In this document: positions 29,729 through 38,914 of the stretch, piece after piece
Numbering within the stretch: position 1 is the stretch's first letter
Layout of the letters: each line of letters opens with the position of its first letter
Assembly: GCF_037940415.1 (NCBI RefSeq)
Contig: NZ_CP149798.1
Coordinates: 1,178,001-1,242,000 of the forward strand
DNA: 64,000 nt
Reading direction: 5' to 3'
Source: Streptomyces sp. f51
Lineage (GTDB): Bacteria; Actinomycetota; Actinomycetes; Streptomycetales; Streptomycetaceae
The notes under the pieces: model-generated
Database searches by the model: none
What the model was told of the DNA's origin: nothing
What the model saw: only the letters and a program-made list of their open reading frames with translations
Translations under genes and position numbers: made by a program

Positions 29729-32700
29729 GCTTCGACACCCTCCTGGTCGCCAACCGCGGCGAGATCGCCGTCCGGATCATCCGCACCGCCCGCGAACTGG
29801 GCCTGCGCACCGTCGCCGTGTACTCCGACGCCGACCGCGCCGCGCCGCACGTCCGGCTCGCCGACGTGGCCGTACGGCTCGGCCCGGCCCCCGCCAAGGA
29901 GTCCTACCTCGACGCCGACCTCGTCCTGAAGGCGGCCAAGGACACCGGAGCCGGGGCCGTCCATCCCGGATACGGCTTCCTGTCCGAGGACGCGGCCTTC
30001 GCCCGGCGCTGCGAGGACGCCGGGATCGTCTTCGTCGGGCCGGCACCGGAACAACTGGAACTGTTCGGCGCCAAGCACACGGCGAGGGCGGCGGCCGAGG
30101 CCGCGGGGGTTCCGCTGGCACCGGGTACCGGTCTGCTCCCCGGTCTCCCCGAGGCCCTGGAGGCGGCCAGCCGCATCGGCTATCCCGTCATGCTCAAGGC
30201 CACCGGCGGTGGCGGCGGCATCGGGATGTCGGCCTGCCGGTCCGACGCCGAGCTGGCCGAGGCATGGGACCGGGTCCAGCGCGTCGCCGCGGCCTCCTTC
30301 TCCTCGGCCGGGGTGTTCCTGGAGCGCCTGGTCGAACACGCCCGCCATGTCGAGGTGCAGGTCTTCGGCGACGGCCACGGCCGGGTCGTCACCCTCGGCG
30401 ACCGCGACTGCTCGCTCCAGCGCCGCAACCAGAAGGTCCTGGAGGAGGCACCCGCCCCCGGCCTGCCCACCCACGTCCGCGACGGACTCGCCTCCGCGGC
30501 ACGCGAGTTGTGCGCCTCGGTCGGCTACCGCTCGGCCGGAACCGTCGAGTTCGTCTACGACGCCGCCCGCGAGGAGGCGTACTTCCTGGAGGTCAACACC
30601 CGCCTCCAGGTGGAACACCCGGTCACCGAGGAGATCTACGGCGTCGACCTGGTCGCCTGGATGCTGCGCCTGGCCCGGGGCGAGTCCGATGTCGTACGGG
30701 AACCGGGAGAACCGCGCGGCCACGCCGTCGAGGCGCGGGTGTACGCCGAGGACCCCTCGCGCGAACACCGGCCGAGCGCGGGCCTGTTGACCCGGGTCGC
30801 GTTCCCCGCCGGGGTCCGCGTCGACGGCTGGGTCGAGACCGGCACCGAGGTGACCACCTCGTACGACCCGATGCTCGCGAAGGTCGTCGCCCACGGGAAG
30901 GACCGGGCCGAGGCCCTGGAGCGCCTCGACACGGCACTGGCCGCCACCCGGATCGACGGGATCGAGACCAACCTCGGTCTGGTGCGGGCCGCGCTCGCCG
31001 AACCCTCCTTCCGGCGCGCGGAGCACTCGACGGCCACCCTGACCGGCGTCGGCGATCCCACCCCGCGCGTCGAGGTCGTGTCCGGCGGCACGCTCACCAC
31101 CGTGCAGGACTGGCCGGGCCGCAGGGGCTACTGGCAGGTCGGGGTCCCCCCGTGCGGTCCGATGGACGACCTCTCCTTCCGGCTCGGCAACCGCGCGCTC
31201 GGCAACCCCGAGGGCGCGCCCGGACTCGAATGCACCCTCCAGGGACCGGCGTTGAGGTTCACCCACGCCACGACGGTCTGTGTCACGGGCGCTCCCGCGC
31301 CGGTCACCGTGGACGGATCCGCCGTCGCCCGGTGGGAACCGGTGACCGTCCCGGCCGGGGCGGTGCTCGAAGTGGGGGCTCCGGACGGGCACGGACTGCG
31401 GACCTATGTGCTGTTCGCGGGCGGTGGCCTGGACGTACCCACGTTCCTCGGCAGCGCCGCCACCTTCACCCTCGGCCGGTTCGGCGGCCACGGCGGCCGG
31501 ACCCTTCGCACCGGTGACGTCCTGCACGGCGGCACGGCCACGGCCTCCGGGACACCCGTGCCCCCCGAGGAGCGCCCCGCGTTCACGGCCGAGTGGCGCA
31601 TCGGCGCCCTCGAAGGACCGCACGCGGCACCGGAGTTCTTCACCGAGGACGACATCCACGACTTCTACGCCGCCGACTGGAAGGTCCACTTCAACTCGGC
31701 CCGCACCGGAGTGCGGCTCGTCGGACCCAAACCACGCTGGGCCCGCACCGACGGCGGCGAGGCCGGCCTGCACCCCTCCAACATCCACGACACCCCCTAC
31801 TCGGTCGGCGCCGTCGACTACACGGGCGACATGCCGGTGCTCCTCGGCCCGGACGGCCCCTCCCTCGGCGGCTTCGTCTGCCCGGCGACGGTCGTCAGCA
31901 CCGAACGCTGGAAGCTCGGCCAGCTCCGCCCGGGCGACACCGTGCGCTTCGCCCCCCTCGCCGACGACGGTTCGGCGCGGCCCGCGATCGTCGACGGCGG
32001 GATCCTCGCCCGGGACGGCGACGTGACCTACCGCCGCAGCGGCGACGACAACCTGCTCGTCGAGTTCGGGCCCATGCAGCTGGACCTCGCCCTGCGCATG
32101 CGCGTCCACGCCCTGATGGAGGCGGTGACGGCCGCGGACCTCGACGGCGTCACCGATCTGACCCCGGGCATCCGCTCGCTCCAGATCCAGGCGGACCCGG
32201 TCCGGCTCCCCCAGCGCGAACTCCTGGACACCGTACGGCGCACGGTCCGCGCCCTGCCCCCGATCGACCAGCTCGTCGTCCCCTCCCGCACCGTCCACCT
32301 CCCGCTGTCCTGGGACGACCCGGCCACCCGCGAGGCCATCGCCCGCTACATGGCCGGTGTCCGCGACGACGCCCCCTGGTGCCCGTGGAACATCGAGTTC
32401 ATCCGCCGCGTCAACGGACTGGACTCGGTGGACGACGTGTACCGCACGGTCTTCGACGCCGAGTACCTGGTCCTCGGCCTCGGCGACGTCTATCTGGGCG
32501 CCCCGGTCGCCACTCCGCTCGACCCGCGCCACCGCCTGGTCACCACCAAGTACAACCCGGCCCGCACCTGGACCGCCGAGAACTCGGTCGGGATCGGCGG
32601 CGCCTACCTCTGCGTCTACGGCATGGAGGGCCCCGGCGGCTACCAGTTCGTCGGCCGTACGACCCAGGTGTGGTCCGCGTGGCAGCAGCGCGGCGCGTTC

Positions 32701-33252
32701 GAACCGGGCTCACCCTGGCTGCTGCGCTTCTTCGACCGGATCAAGTGGTATCCGGTCGAGGCGGACGAACTCCTCGAACTGCGGGCCGACATCGTCTCCG
32801 GCCGCTTCGTGCCGCGCATCGAGGAGGGCACCTTCTCGCTGGCCGGCCACGAGAGCTTCCTCGCCGAGAACGCCGCGTCCATCGCGGAGTTCCGGTCCCG
32901 GCAGGGCGACGCGTTCTCCGCCGAACGGGACGCCTGGGAGGCCGCGGGCGAGTTCGCCCGCGCGGAGGCGGCGACCGCCCCGCCGGCCCCGGCCGTCGAG
33001 GTGCGGGTCCCGGAGGGCGGCCGGCTGATCGAGGCGGAGTTCGCCGCCTCGGTGTGGCAGCTGAACGTGGCACCGGGCGAACAGGTCACCGCGGGGCAGC
33101 CGTTGCTCGCCCTGGAGGCGATGAAGATGGAGTCCCGTGTCCCCGCCCCGATCGACGGCGTGGTCCGGCAGATCCTCGCCCGCCCGGGCGACCAGGTGGA
33201 GGCGGGCACGGCCCTGCTCGTCCTCGCGCCCCCGGAACCCTCGGCATCCTGA
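29725..33252 (+). CDS. Biotin-dependent urea/guanidine carboxylase (predicted guanidine carboxylase)
   Basis: An 1175-residue multidomain enzyme. Biotin carboxylase is at about 1-450 (LVANRGEIAVRIIRTARELG; KATGGGGGIGM as ATP loop; EVNTRLQVEHPVTE). A carboxyltransferase of the urea carboxylase/5-oxoprolinase type covers about 460-1060. The C-terminal biotin carrier has Lys1134 in EAMKMES. In the carboxyltransferase the motif GAVDYTGD places Asp698 where I expect urea carboxylases to have Asn (GAINFTGD-like; Asn1330 of the Kluyveromyces enzyme as I recall). An Asp suits the charged guanidinium group. Carboxylates guanidine (or urea) with bicarbonate and ATP. ATG 29725 overlaps the upstream stop. 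Confidence 0.88.
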   Translation: MSFDTLLVANRGEIAVRIIRTARELGLRTVAVYSDADRAAPHVRLADVAVRLGPAPAKESYLDADLVLKAAKDTGAGAVHPGYGFLSEDAAFARRCEDAGIVFVGPAPEQLELFGAKHTARAAAEAAGVPLAPGTGLLPGLPEALEAASRIGYPVMLKATGGGGGIGMSACRSDAELAEAWDRVQRVAAASFSSAGVFLERLVEHARHVEVQVFGDGHGRVVTLGDRDCSLQRRNQKVLEEAPAPGLPTHVRDGLASAARELCASVGYRSAGTVEFVYDAAREEAYFLEVNTRLQVEHPVTEEIYGVDLVAWMLRLARGESDVVREPGEPRGHAVEARVYAEDPSREHRPSAGLLTRVAFPAGVRVDGWVETGTEVTTSYDPMLAKVVAHGKDRAEALERLDTALAATRIDGIETNLGLVRAALAEPSFRRAEHSTATLTGVGDPTPRVEVVSGGTLTTVQDWPGRRGYWQVGVPPCGPMDDLSFRLGNRALGNPEGAPGLECTLQGPALRFTHATTVCVTGAPAPVTVDGSAVARWEPVTVPAGAVLEVGAPDGHGLRTYVLFAGGGLDVPTFLGSAATFTLGRFGGHGGRTLRTGDVLHGGTATASGTPVPPEERPAFTAEWRIGALEGPHAAPEFFTEDDIHDFYAADWKVHFNSARTGVRLVGPKPRWARTDGGEAGLHPSNIHDTPYSVGAVDYTGDMPVLLGPDGPSLGGFVCPATVVSTERWKLGQLRPGDTVRFAPLADDGSARPAIVDGGILARDGDVTYRRSGDDNLLVEFGPMQLDLALRMRVHALMEAVTAADLDGVTDLTPGIRSLQIQADPVRLPQRELLDTVRRTVRALPPIDQLVVPSRTVHLPLSWDDPATREAIARYMAGVRDDAPWCPWNIEFIRRVNGLDSVDDVYRTVFDAEYLVLGLGDVYLGAPVATPLDPRHRLVTTKYNPARTWTAENSVGIGGAYLCVYGMEGPGGYQFVGRTTQVWSAWQQRGAFEPGSPWLLRFFDRIKWYPVEADELLELRADIVSGRFVPRIEEGTFSLAGHESFLAENAASIAEFRSRQGDAFSAERDAWEAAGEFARAEAATAPPAPAVEVRVPEGGRLIEAEFAASVWQLNVAPGEQVTAGQPLLALEAMKMESRVPAPIDGVVRQILARPGDQVEAGTALLVLAPPEPSAS

Positions 33253-33328
33253 CCCCACGCCCCGCCCCGGCCGCCCGCCTCCACGACCTGCACCCCAGCC
33301 CCGTACGACCTCCGTCCCGAGGAGTCCG

Positions 33329-34981
33329 ATGTCCGCCCTCACCCGAGTCCGCGCCGCGTACGCCCGTATCGAGGCCGTGGACCGCCCCGAGATCTGGATC
33401 GGCCTGCGCCCCCGGGAGGAGGCCGAGAGCGAGGCCCGTTCCGTGGACGAGCGGGTCGCCGCCGGCGAGCGCCTCCCGCTCGCGGGCCGGCTCCTCGCCG
33501 TGAAGGGCAACATCGACGTGGCCGGCCTGCCCACCACCGCCGGCTGCCCGGCCTACGCGTACACCCCGGACGCCGACGCCCCCGCGGTCGCCCGGCTCCG
33601 CGCGGCCGGAGCCGTCGTGCTCGGCACCACCAACCTCGACCAGTTCGCCACCGGCCTCGTCGGCACCCGGTCGCCCTACGGCGCCGTCCGGAACGCCCTG
33701 GACCCCGAGCGGATCAGCGGCGGCTCCAGCTCGGGATCGGCCGTGGCCGTCGCCCTCGGCATCGCCGACCTCGCCCTCGGCACCGACACCGCCGGCTCGG
33801 GCCGCGTCCCCGCCGCGTTCAACGGCATCGTCGGCCTCAAGCCGACCCGCGGTCTGGTGCCCACCACCGGCGTCGTCCCGGCCTGCGCCTCCCTGGACTG
33901 CGTCACCGTCTTCGCCCGCACCCTCCCGGAGGCCGAGCGGGCACTCGCCCACCTCGTGTCCCCCTCCGCACGCGCACTGCCGGACCTGGCACAGCGTGCT
34001 CCGGGACCCTGGCGCGTGGCCGTCCCGCCGACGGCACGGCTCGGAGAACTGGACGAGGGCTGGGCAGAGGCCTACGAGGCGGCGGTCGACCGGCTCGTCG
34101 CGGCGGGGGCCGAGGTCCGCACCCTCGACCTCACCCCGTTCACCGAGGCCGCCGCGATGCTCTACGAGGGCGCCTTCGTCGCCGAGCGCTACGCGGCCGT
34201 CGGGAGCTTTGTCGACAAGCAGACCGCGGAGGGAGGTGCCGGGCTCGACCCGACCGTCGCCGGGATCATCACCCGCGCCCGGGACGTCCCGGCCCACCGG
34301 CTGTACGCGGACCAGGAGCGGCTCGCCTCCCTTCGGGTCCGGGCGCTCGCCGAACTGGCCGACGCCGACGCGCTGCTCCTGCCCACCACGCCCGGCCATC
34401 CCACGCTCGCCGAGGTCGCCGGCGATCCGCTGGGCGCCAACGCCCGGCTCGGCCGCTTCACCAACTCCACGAACCTCTTCGACCTGGCGGCCGTCGCCGT
34501 ACCGGCCGGGCGGACACCGGCGGGGCTTCCCTTCGGCGTGATGCTGATCGGACCGGCGTTCACCGACGAGCGGCTCGCCCGGATCGCCCGCCTTCTCGAA
34601 CCGGAGACCCGCCTCGCCGTGGTGGGGGCGCATCTGTCGGGCCAGCCGCTCAACCCCCAGCTGCTCGCCCTGGGCGCACGCCTCGAACGGACGACCACCA
34701 CGGCCGCCGTCTACCGCCTGCACGCCCTGGCCACCAGCCCGCCCAAGCCGGGACTCGTCCATGTCGGCGCGGGCGGCTCGGCGATCGAGGCCGAGGTGTG
34801 GAGCCTGCCCGCGGAAGGCCTCGGACGCCTGCTGGCCTCGCTCCCCCGCCCGATGACGCTGGGCGGCGTCGAACTGGCCGACGGCACCCGGGTGCCCGGC
34901 TTCCTGTGCGAACCGGGCGCGCTGGCCGGAGCGCCCGACATCACGTCGTACGGGGGCTGGCGCGCGTACCTCGGCCGCTGA
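33329..34981 (+). CDS. atzF: Allophanate hydrolase
   Basis: A 550-residue amidase-signature enzyme. The catalytic triad is Lys59 (LAVKGNID), Ser133 (ISGGSSSGSA) and nucleophile Ser157 (TDTAGSGR). The C-terminal part from about residue 440 (LEVQ-less form; VYRLHALATSPPKPGLVHVG) is the extra domain found in AtzF/DUR1 proteins. It splits allophanate into ammonia and carbon dioxide, the last step after the carboxylase and the DUF1989 deiminase. GAGGAGTCCG precedes ATG 33329; 76 bp separate it from the carboxylase. Ends at the hairpin 34989-35039. Confidence 0.92.
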   Translation: MSALTRVRAAYARIEAVDRPEIWIGLRPREEAESEARSVDERVAAGERLPLAGRLLAVKGNIDVAGLPTTAGCPAYAYTPDADAPAVARLRAAGAVVLGTTNLDQFATGLVGTRSPYGAVRNALDPERISGGSSSGSAVAVALGIADLALGTDTAGSGRVPAAFNGIVGLKPTRGLVPTTGVVPACASLDCVTVFARTLPEAERALAHLVSPSARALPDLAQRAPGPWRVAVPPTARLGELDEGWAEAYEAAVDRLVAAGAEVRTLDLTPFTEAAAMLYEGAFVAERYAAVGSFVDKQTAEGGAGLDPTVAGIITRARDVPAHRLYADQERLASLRVRALAELADADALLLPTTPGHPTLAEVAGDPLGANARLGRFTNSTNLFDLAAVAVPAGRTPAGLPFGVMLIGPAFTDERLARIARLLEPETRLAVVGAHLSGQPLNPQLLALGARLERTTTTAAVYRLHALATSPPKPGLVHVGAGGSAIEAEVWSLPAEGLGRLLASLPRPMTLGGVELADGTRVPGFLCEPGALAGAPDITSYGGWRAYLGR

Positions 34982-34988
34982 AAGGGCT

Positions 34989-35039
34989 GCGGCCGGTGGC
35001 GTGACCTCCCCGGCTGGGGAGAGACACACCACCGGCCGC
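34989..35039. terminator. Bidirectional terminator
   Basis: Arms GCGGCCGGTGG (34989-34999) and CCACCGGCCGC (35029-35039) enclose a smaller CTCCCC/GGGGAG hairpin. It lies between the convergent atzF and helY genes. Confidence 0.8.
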
Positions 35040-35092
35040 GACGGCTCGGCTGCGCGACGGCGAGGCCTCGGTCCGTCGGCCTGTCGCGGGCC

Positions 35093-37909
35093 TCAGCCCA
35101 CCGACGAGTAGGCCACCACTCCGCGCAGCAGGGCGTCGACCGCCTTGCGGGCGTTCTTCGCGACCGTCGACTTCTCGCCGCCCGAGACGGGCGCGGCGGC
35201 CGCGATCTGACCGAGGACGTCGATGACCTGCTTGCACCAGCGCACGAAGTCACCGGCGGGCATCTCGGCCTCCCGCAGCACCTCGTCCAGGCCCTTGCCC
35301 GAGGCCCACTCGTGAGCGGCCCAGGCGAAACCGAGGTCCGGCTCGCGCTGGCCCACGCCCTCGGTCTGGTTGATCCGGAAGTCCTCCTCCAGCGCGTCCA
35401 GCCGGCCCCAGATGCGAACCATCTCGCCGAGCGCCGCCTTGGCCTTGCCCGACGGCACCTTCGGCGCCATCGCGTCGTCCGCGACCCGGGACTCGTACAC
35501 CAACGCCGAGACGCAGGCGGCCAGTTCGGCCGGGGAGAGGCCGTCCCAGACTCCGGCCCGCAGACATTCGCTGGCCAGCAGGTCGAGTTCGCCGTACAGC
35601 CGGGCGAGCCGCTTGCCGTGCTCGGTGACCTCGTCGGCCCGCAGATAGTCCAGCTCGGTGAGCAGGGCGACGATCCGGTCGAAGGTACGGGCGATGGTGT
35701 TCGTCCGGCCCTCGATCCGGCGCTCCAGCTGCGAGGTGTCCCGCTGGAGCCGGTGGTAGCGCTCGGCCCAACGGGCGTGGTCCTCGCGGTCGTTGCACCC
35801 GTGGCAGGGGTGCGCGCGGATCGCCGTGCGCAGCCGCGCGATCTCACGGTCGTCGGCGGCCTCGGCGCGCTTCTTGCGGTGCCGGTCGGGCACGATGTGC
35901 CCGGCCTTGGTGCGCAGGGCGGACGCCAGGTCCCGACGGGACTGCGGGGAACGCGGGTTGAAGGACTTGGGGATCCGCATCCGGTCGAGCGCCTCGACCG
36001 GAACCGGGAAGTCCATCGACGCCAGCCGCTTCACCTGGCGTTCGGCGGTCAGCACCAGCGGGCGCGGCCCGTCGTGCTGCTCGAAGCCCCGGTGGCCGTT
36101 CGACCTTCCGGCGGGCAGCCCGGGGTCGAGGACCAGCGCCAGCCCCGCGTACTTGCCGGTCGGCACATGGATCACGTCACCCGGCTTCAGCTTCTCCAGG
36201 GCGACGGCCGCCTCGGCGCGGCGCTGCGACATCCCCTGCCTTGCCAGTTCGGTCTCGCGGTCCTTCAGTTCGCGCCGCAGCCCCATGTACGCGTCGAAGT
36301 CCCCGAGATGGCAGGTCATCGACTCCTTGTAGCCTTCGAGGCCCTCTTCGTTGCGCTGCACCTGCCGGGAGATCCCGACGACCGACTTGTCGGCCTGGAA
36401 CTGCGCGAACGAGGTCTCGAGGAGCTCGCGCGAGCGGTGCCGGCCGAACTGCTCGACCAGGTTCACCGCCATGTTGTACGAGGGCTTGAAGCTGGAGCGC
36501 AGCGGGTAGGTGCGGGTGCCCGCGAGTCCCGCGAGGTGCTCGGGGCTGAAGCCGCGCTGCCACAGCACGACCGCGTGGCCCTCGACGTCGATGCCACGGC
36601 GTCCGGCCCGGCCGGTCAGCTGGGTGTACTCGCCGGGCGTGATGTCGGCGTGCTGCTCGCCGTTCCACTTGACGAGCTTCTCCAGCACCACGGAACGCGC
36701 CGGCATGTTGATGCCGAGCGCCAGGGTCTCCGTCGCGAAGACGGCCTTGACCAGGCCGCGGACGAAGAGTTCCTCGACGACCTCCTTGAAGGTGGGCAGC
36801 ATGCCCGCGTGGTGGGCCGCGATACCGCGCTCCAGGCCCTCCAGCCACTCGAAGTAGCCGAGGACGTGCAGGTCCTCGTCCGGGATGGAGGCGGTCCGCT
36901 CCTCGACGAGTTCGCGCACCCGGGCGCGTGCCGCGTCGTCGTTCAGCCGCAGCCCCGCGTACAGGCACTGCTGCACGGCGGCCTCGCAGGCCGCGCGGCT
37001 GAAGATGAACGTGATGGCGGGCAGCAGCCCTTCGGCGTCCAGCCGCTCGATGACCTCGGGCCGGCCGGGCGTCCAGATCCGCGAGCGCTGTCTGCGCTCA
37101 CGTTCCCGGTCGGCCTCGCGCATCGCGCGGCCCCGTCTGCGGTCCTGGTACGAGGGACGGCTGGCCTCCATGCGCGCCATGCGCGTGAGGTCGGGGTTGA
37201 CGGCCCTGCGCTGGCCCTCGCCCTCCTCGAAGAGGTCGTACATCCGCCGTCCGGCGAGCACGTGCTGGAACAGCGGGACGGGCCGGTGCTCGGAGACGAT
37301 CACCTGGGTGTCGCCGCGCACGGTGTCCAGCCAGTCGCCGAACTCCTCCGCGTTCGACACGGTCGCCGACAGCGACACCAGGGTCACCGACTCGGGGAGA
37401 TGGATGATCACTTCTTCCCAGACGGCGCCGCGGAAGCGGTCGGAGAGGTAGTGCACCTCGTCCATCACCACATAGCCGAGCCCGAGAAGGGTCTGCGAGC
37501 CCGCGTACAGCATGTTCCGCAGGACCTCGGTGGTCATGACGACCACCGGGGCCTCGGAGTTGACGCTGTTGTCGCCGGTGAGCAGACCGACCTTGTCCGC
37601 GCCGTAGCGGCGGCACAGGTCGGCGTACTTCTGGTTGGAGAGCGCCTTGATCGGCGTGGTGTAGAAGCACTTCTTGCCCTGCTGGAGGGCGAGGTGGACG
37701 GCGAACTCGCCGACGATCGTCTTGCCCGAGCCGGTGGGCGCGGCCACCAGCACGCCCTTGCCCGCTTCGAGCGCCTGGCAGGCCTCGATCTGGAAGGGGT
37801 CGAGGCCGAAGTCGTACATCTCGCGGAAGGACGCGAGCGCGGTGGCCTGCTCGGCGGCGCGTCTGCGTGCCGCCGCGTACCGCTCGGCCGGTGAGAGGTC
37901 CTCTGTCAT
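35093..37909 (-). CDS. helY: Ski2/Mtr4-like DEAD/DEAH-box helicase HelY
   Basis: A 938-residue superfamily 2 helicase. Motif I is APTGSGKT, motif II DEVH, motif III SAT, and motif VI QLTGRAGRRGID. A beta-barrel arch-like insert (KPGDVIHVPTGKYAGLALVL) and the C-terminal DSHCT-type helical domain follow, as in actinobacterial HelY. It unwinds RNA or RNA/DNA. ATG 37909 has no ribosome site; instead a PafBC-type promoter ends 10 bp before it, so the mRNA would be almost leaderless. The frame stays open upstream to 38233 but crosses that promoter. Confidence 0.9.
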   Translation of the reverse strand: MTEDLSPAERYAAARRRAAEQATALASFREMYDFGLDPFQIEACQALEAGKGVLVAAPTGSGKTIVGEFAVHLALQQGKKCFYTTPIKALSNQKYADLCRRYGADKVGLLTGDNSVNSEAPVVVMTTEVLRNMLYAGSQTLLGLGYVVMDEVHYLSDRFRGAVWEEVIIHLPESVTLVSLSATVSNAEEFGDWLDTVRGDTQVIVSEHRPVPLFQHVLAGRRMYDLFEEGEGQRRAVNPDLTRMARMEASRPSYQDRRRGRAMREADRERERRQRSRIWTPGRPEVIERLDAEGLLPAITFIFSRAACEAAVQQCLYAGLRLNDDAARARVRELVEERTASIPDEDLHVLGYFEWLEGLERGIAAHHAGMLPTFKEVVEELFVRGLVKAVFATETLALGINMPARSVVLEKLVKWNGEQHADITPGEYTQLTGRAGRRGIDVEGHAVVLWQRGFSPEHLAGLAGTRTYPLRSSFKPSYNMAVNLVEQFGRHRSRELLETSFAQFQADKSVVGISRQVQRNEEGLEGYKESMTCHLGDFDAYMGLRRELKDRETELARQGMSQRRAEAAVALEKLKPGDVIHVPTGKYAGLALVLDPGLPAGRSNGHRGFEQHDGPRPLVLTAERQVKRLASMDFPVPVEALDRMRIPKSFNPRSPQSRRDLASALRTKAGHIVPDRHRKKRAEAADDREIARLRTAIRAHPCHGCNDREDHARWAERYHRLQRDTSQLERRIEGRTNTIARTFDRIVALLTELDYLRADEVTEHGKRLARLYGELDLLASECLRAGVWDGLSPAELAACVSALVYESRVADDAMAPKVPSGKAKAALGEMVRIWGRLDALEEDFRINQTEGVGQREPDLGFAWAAHEWASGKGLDEVLREAEMPAGDFVRWCKQVIDVLGQIAAAAPVSGGEKSTVAKNARKAVDALLRGVVAYSSVG

Positions 37910-37919
37910 CGTGCTTTCG

Positions 37920-37942
37920 AGACTACCGGGAGGCACTGACAC
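37920..37942 (-). promoter_or_regulatory. RecA-NDp/PafBC-type promoter of helY
   Basis: On the minus strand: GTGTCAGTG (37942-37934), 8 bp, TAGTCT (37925-37920). It matches TTGTCRGTG-N8-TANNNT at 8 of 9 positions plus a full -10. Confidence 0.65.
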
Positions 37943-37994
37943 AAGGACGATCATTATCCGGATCAGGGGCTGTGAAACCCCGGATCCCCGCAGC

Positions 37995-38885
37995 TCAGGG
38001 AAGTGCGACGCGCACGGCCGCCCGTACGCAGTCCACGGTGAGCGGCAGCGGGCCGAGCGGCTCGCCGTCCGCGTACCCGGTGACGCCCTCGGCGAGGAGC
38101 TCGACCCGGGCCGCCCGGTGCACGCTGACCACGGGATGACCGACGTGGGTGCCCCGGTACACGCGGGGGAAGATCTTGAGCAGTGTGGCGCGGGAGCAGT
38201 CGCCGACCACCGTGATGTCGAACAGCCCGTCACCGAGGCTCGCGCCGGGACATATCCTCATGCCGCCGCCGTACGACGGTCCGTTGCCGACGGCCACCAG
38301 CGTCGCCTCGATGTCCCGGGTCTCGCCGCCGTCCAGCGTGAGGCGGTACGGGACGGGCTTGAACGCGGCGAGTTCGGCGACCATGGCGACGTCGTACTTG
38401 AAGCGGCCGACGGGCAGGCGCATGCGGTTGCCGCGGTCGTTGACCCGGGAGTCGAACCCGGAGGCGAGGACGGTGCCGAACCAGGTGCCGTTCACCCGGC
38501 CCAGGTCGACCTCGCGCAGCCGCTCGCCCCTCAGCGCCTCGGCGATCATCCGGCCAGCGGCCGCGGGGTCGCCCACGGGCAGGCCGAGGGCCCGCGCGAA
38601 GTCGTTGCCGGTCCCGGCCGCCACCAGTCCGAAGGGCGTACGGGTCCCGGCGACGGCCTGGAGTGCCAGGTTCGCCATGCCGTCCCCGCCGACCGCGACG
38701 AGGGCGCCGGTCCCGCCGGCGACCGCCTCGCGCGCCCGGGCCAGGGCGTCGTCCGCGTCCTCGCCCTGGACGGTATCGACGGAGAATCCCGCGGCACGCA
38801 AAGCGGAAGCGGCCGGCAGCGCCGCTCGGGCGCCCCGGCCGCGGCCCGCGGTGGGGTTGACGATGAGGGTGATCTCGCTGGTCAC
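37995..38885 (-). CDS. Diacylglycerol kinase / lipid kinase family protein
   Basis: A 296-residue YegS/DgkB-like kinase. It has LIVNPTAGRGRG at the N-terminus, the nucleotide loop VAVGGDGMANLALQAV, and LVAAGTGNDFARALGLP. A phosphate is moved from ATP to a diacylglycerol-like lipid or a sphingosine-like alcohol; the lipid cannot be specified. GTG 38885 lies 29 bp after tatC on the same strand. It is transcribed with the tat genes or from a local promoter; helY downstream has its own. Confidence 0.87.
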   Translation of the reverse strand: MTSEITLIVNPTAGRGRGARAALPAASALRAAGFSVDTVQGEDADDALARAREAVAGGTGALVAVGGDGMANLALQAVAGTRTPFGLVAAGTGNDFARALGLPVGDPAAAGRMIAEALRGERLREVDLGRVNGTWFGTVLASGFDSRVNDRGNRMRLPVGRFKYDVAMVAELAAFKPVPYRLTLDGGETRDIEATLVAVGNGPSYGGGMRICPGASLGDGLFDITVVGDCSRATLLKIFPRVYRGTHVGHPVVSVHRAARVELLAEGVTGYADGEPLGPLPLTVDCVRAAVRVALP

Positions 38886-38914
38886 AGGGTGACCTTACGA
38901 GGTCCCGGGCTTCG

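Noticed and set aside
29494..32532. A 1012-codon open frame on the minus strand opposite the carboxylase
   Set aside because: It is antisense to a clearly conserved enzyme, has no recognisable domain and no ribosome site. Long antisense frames are usual where third positions are nearly all G/C.
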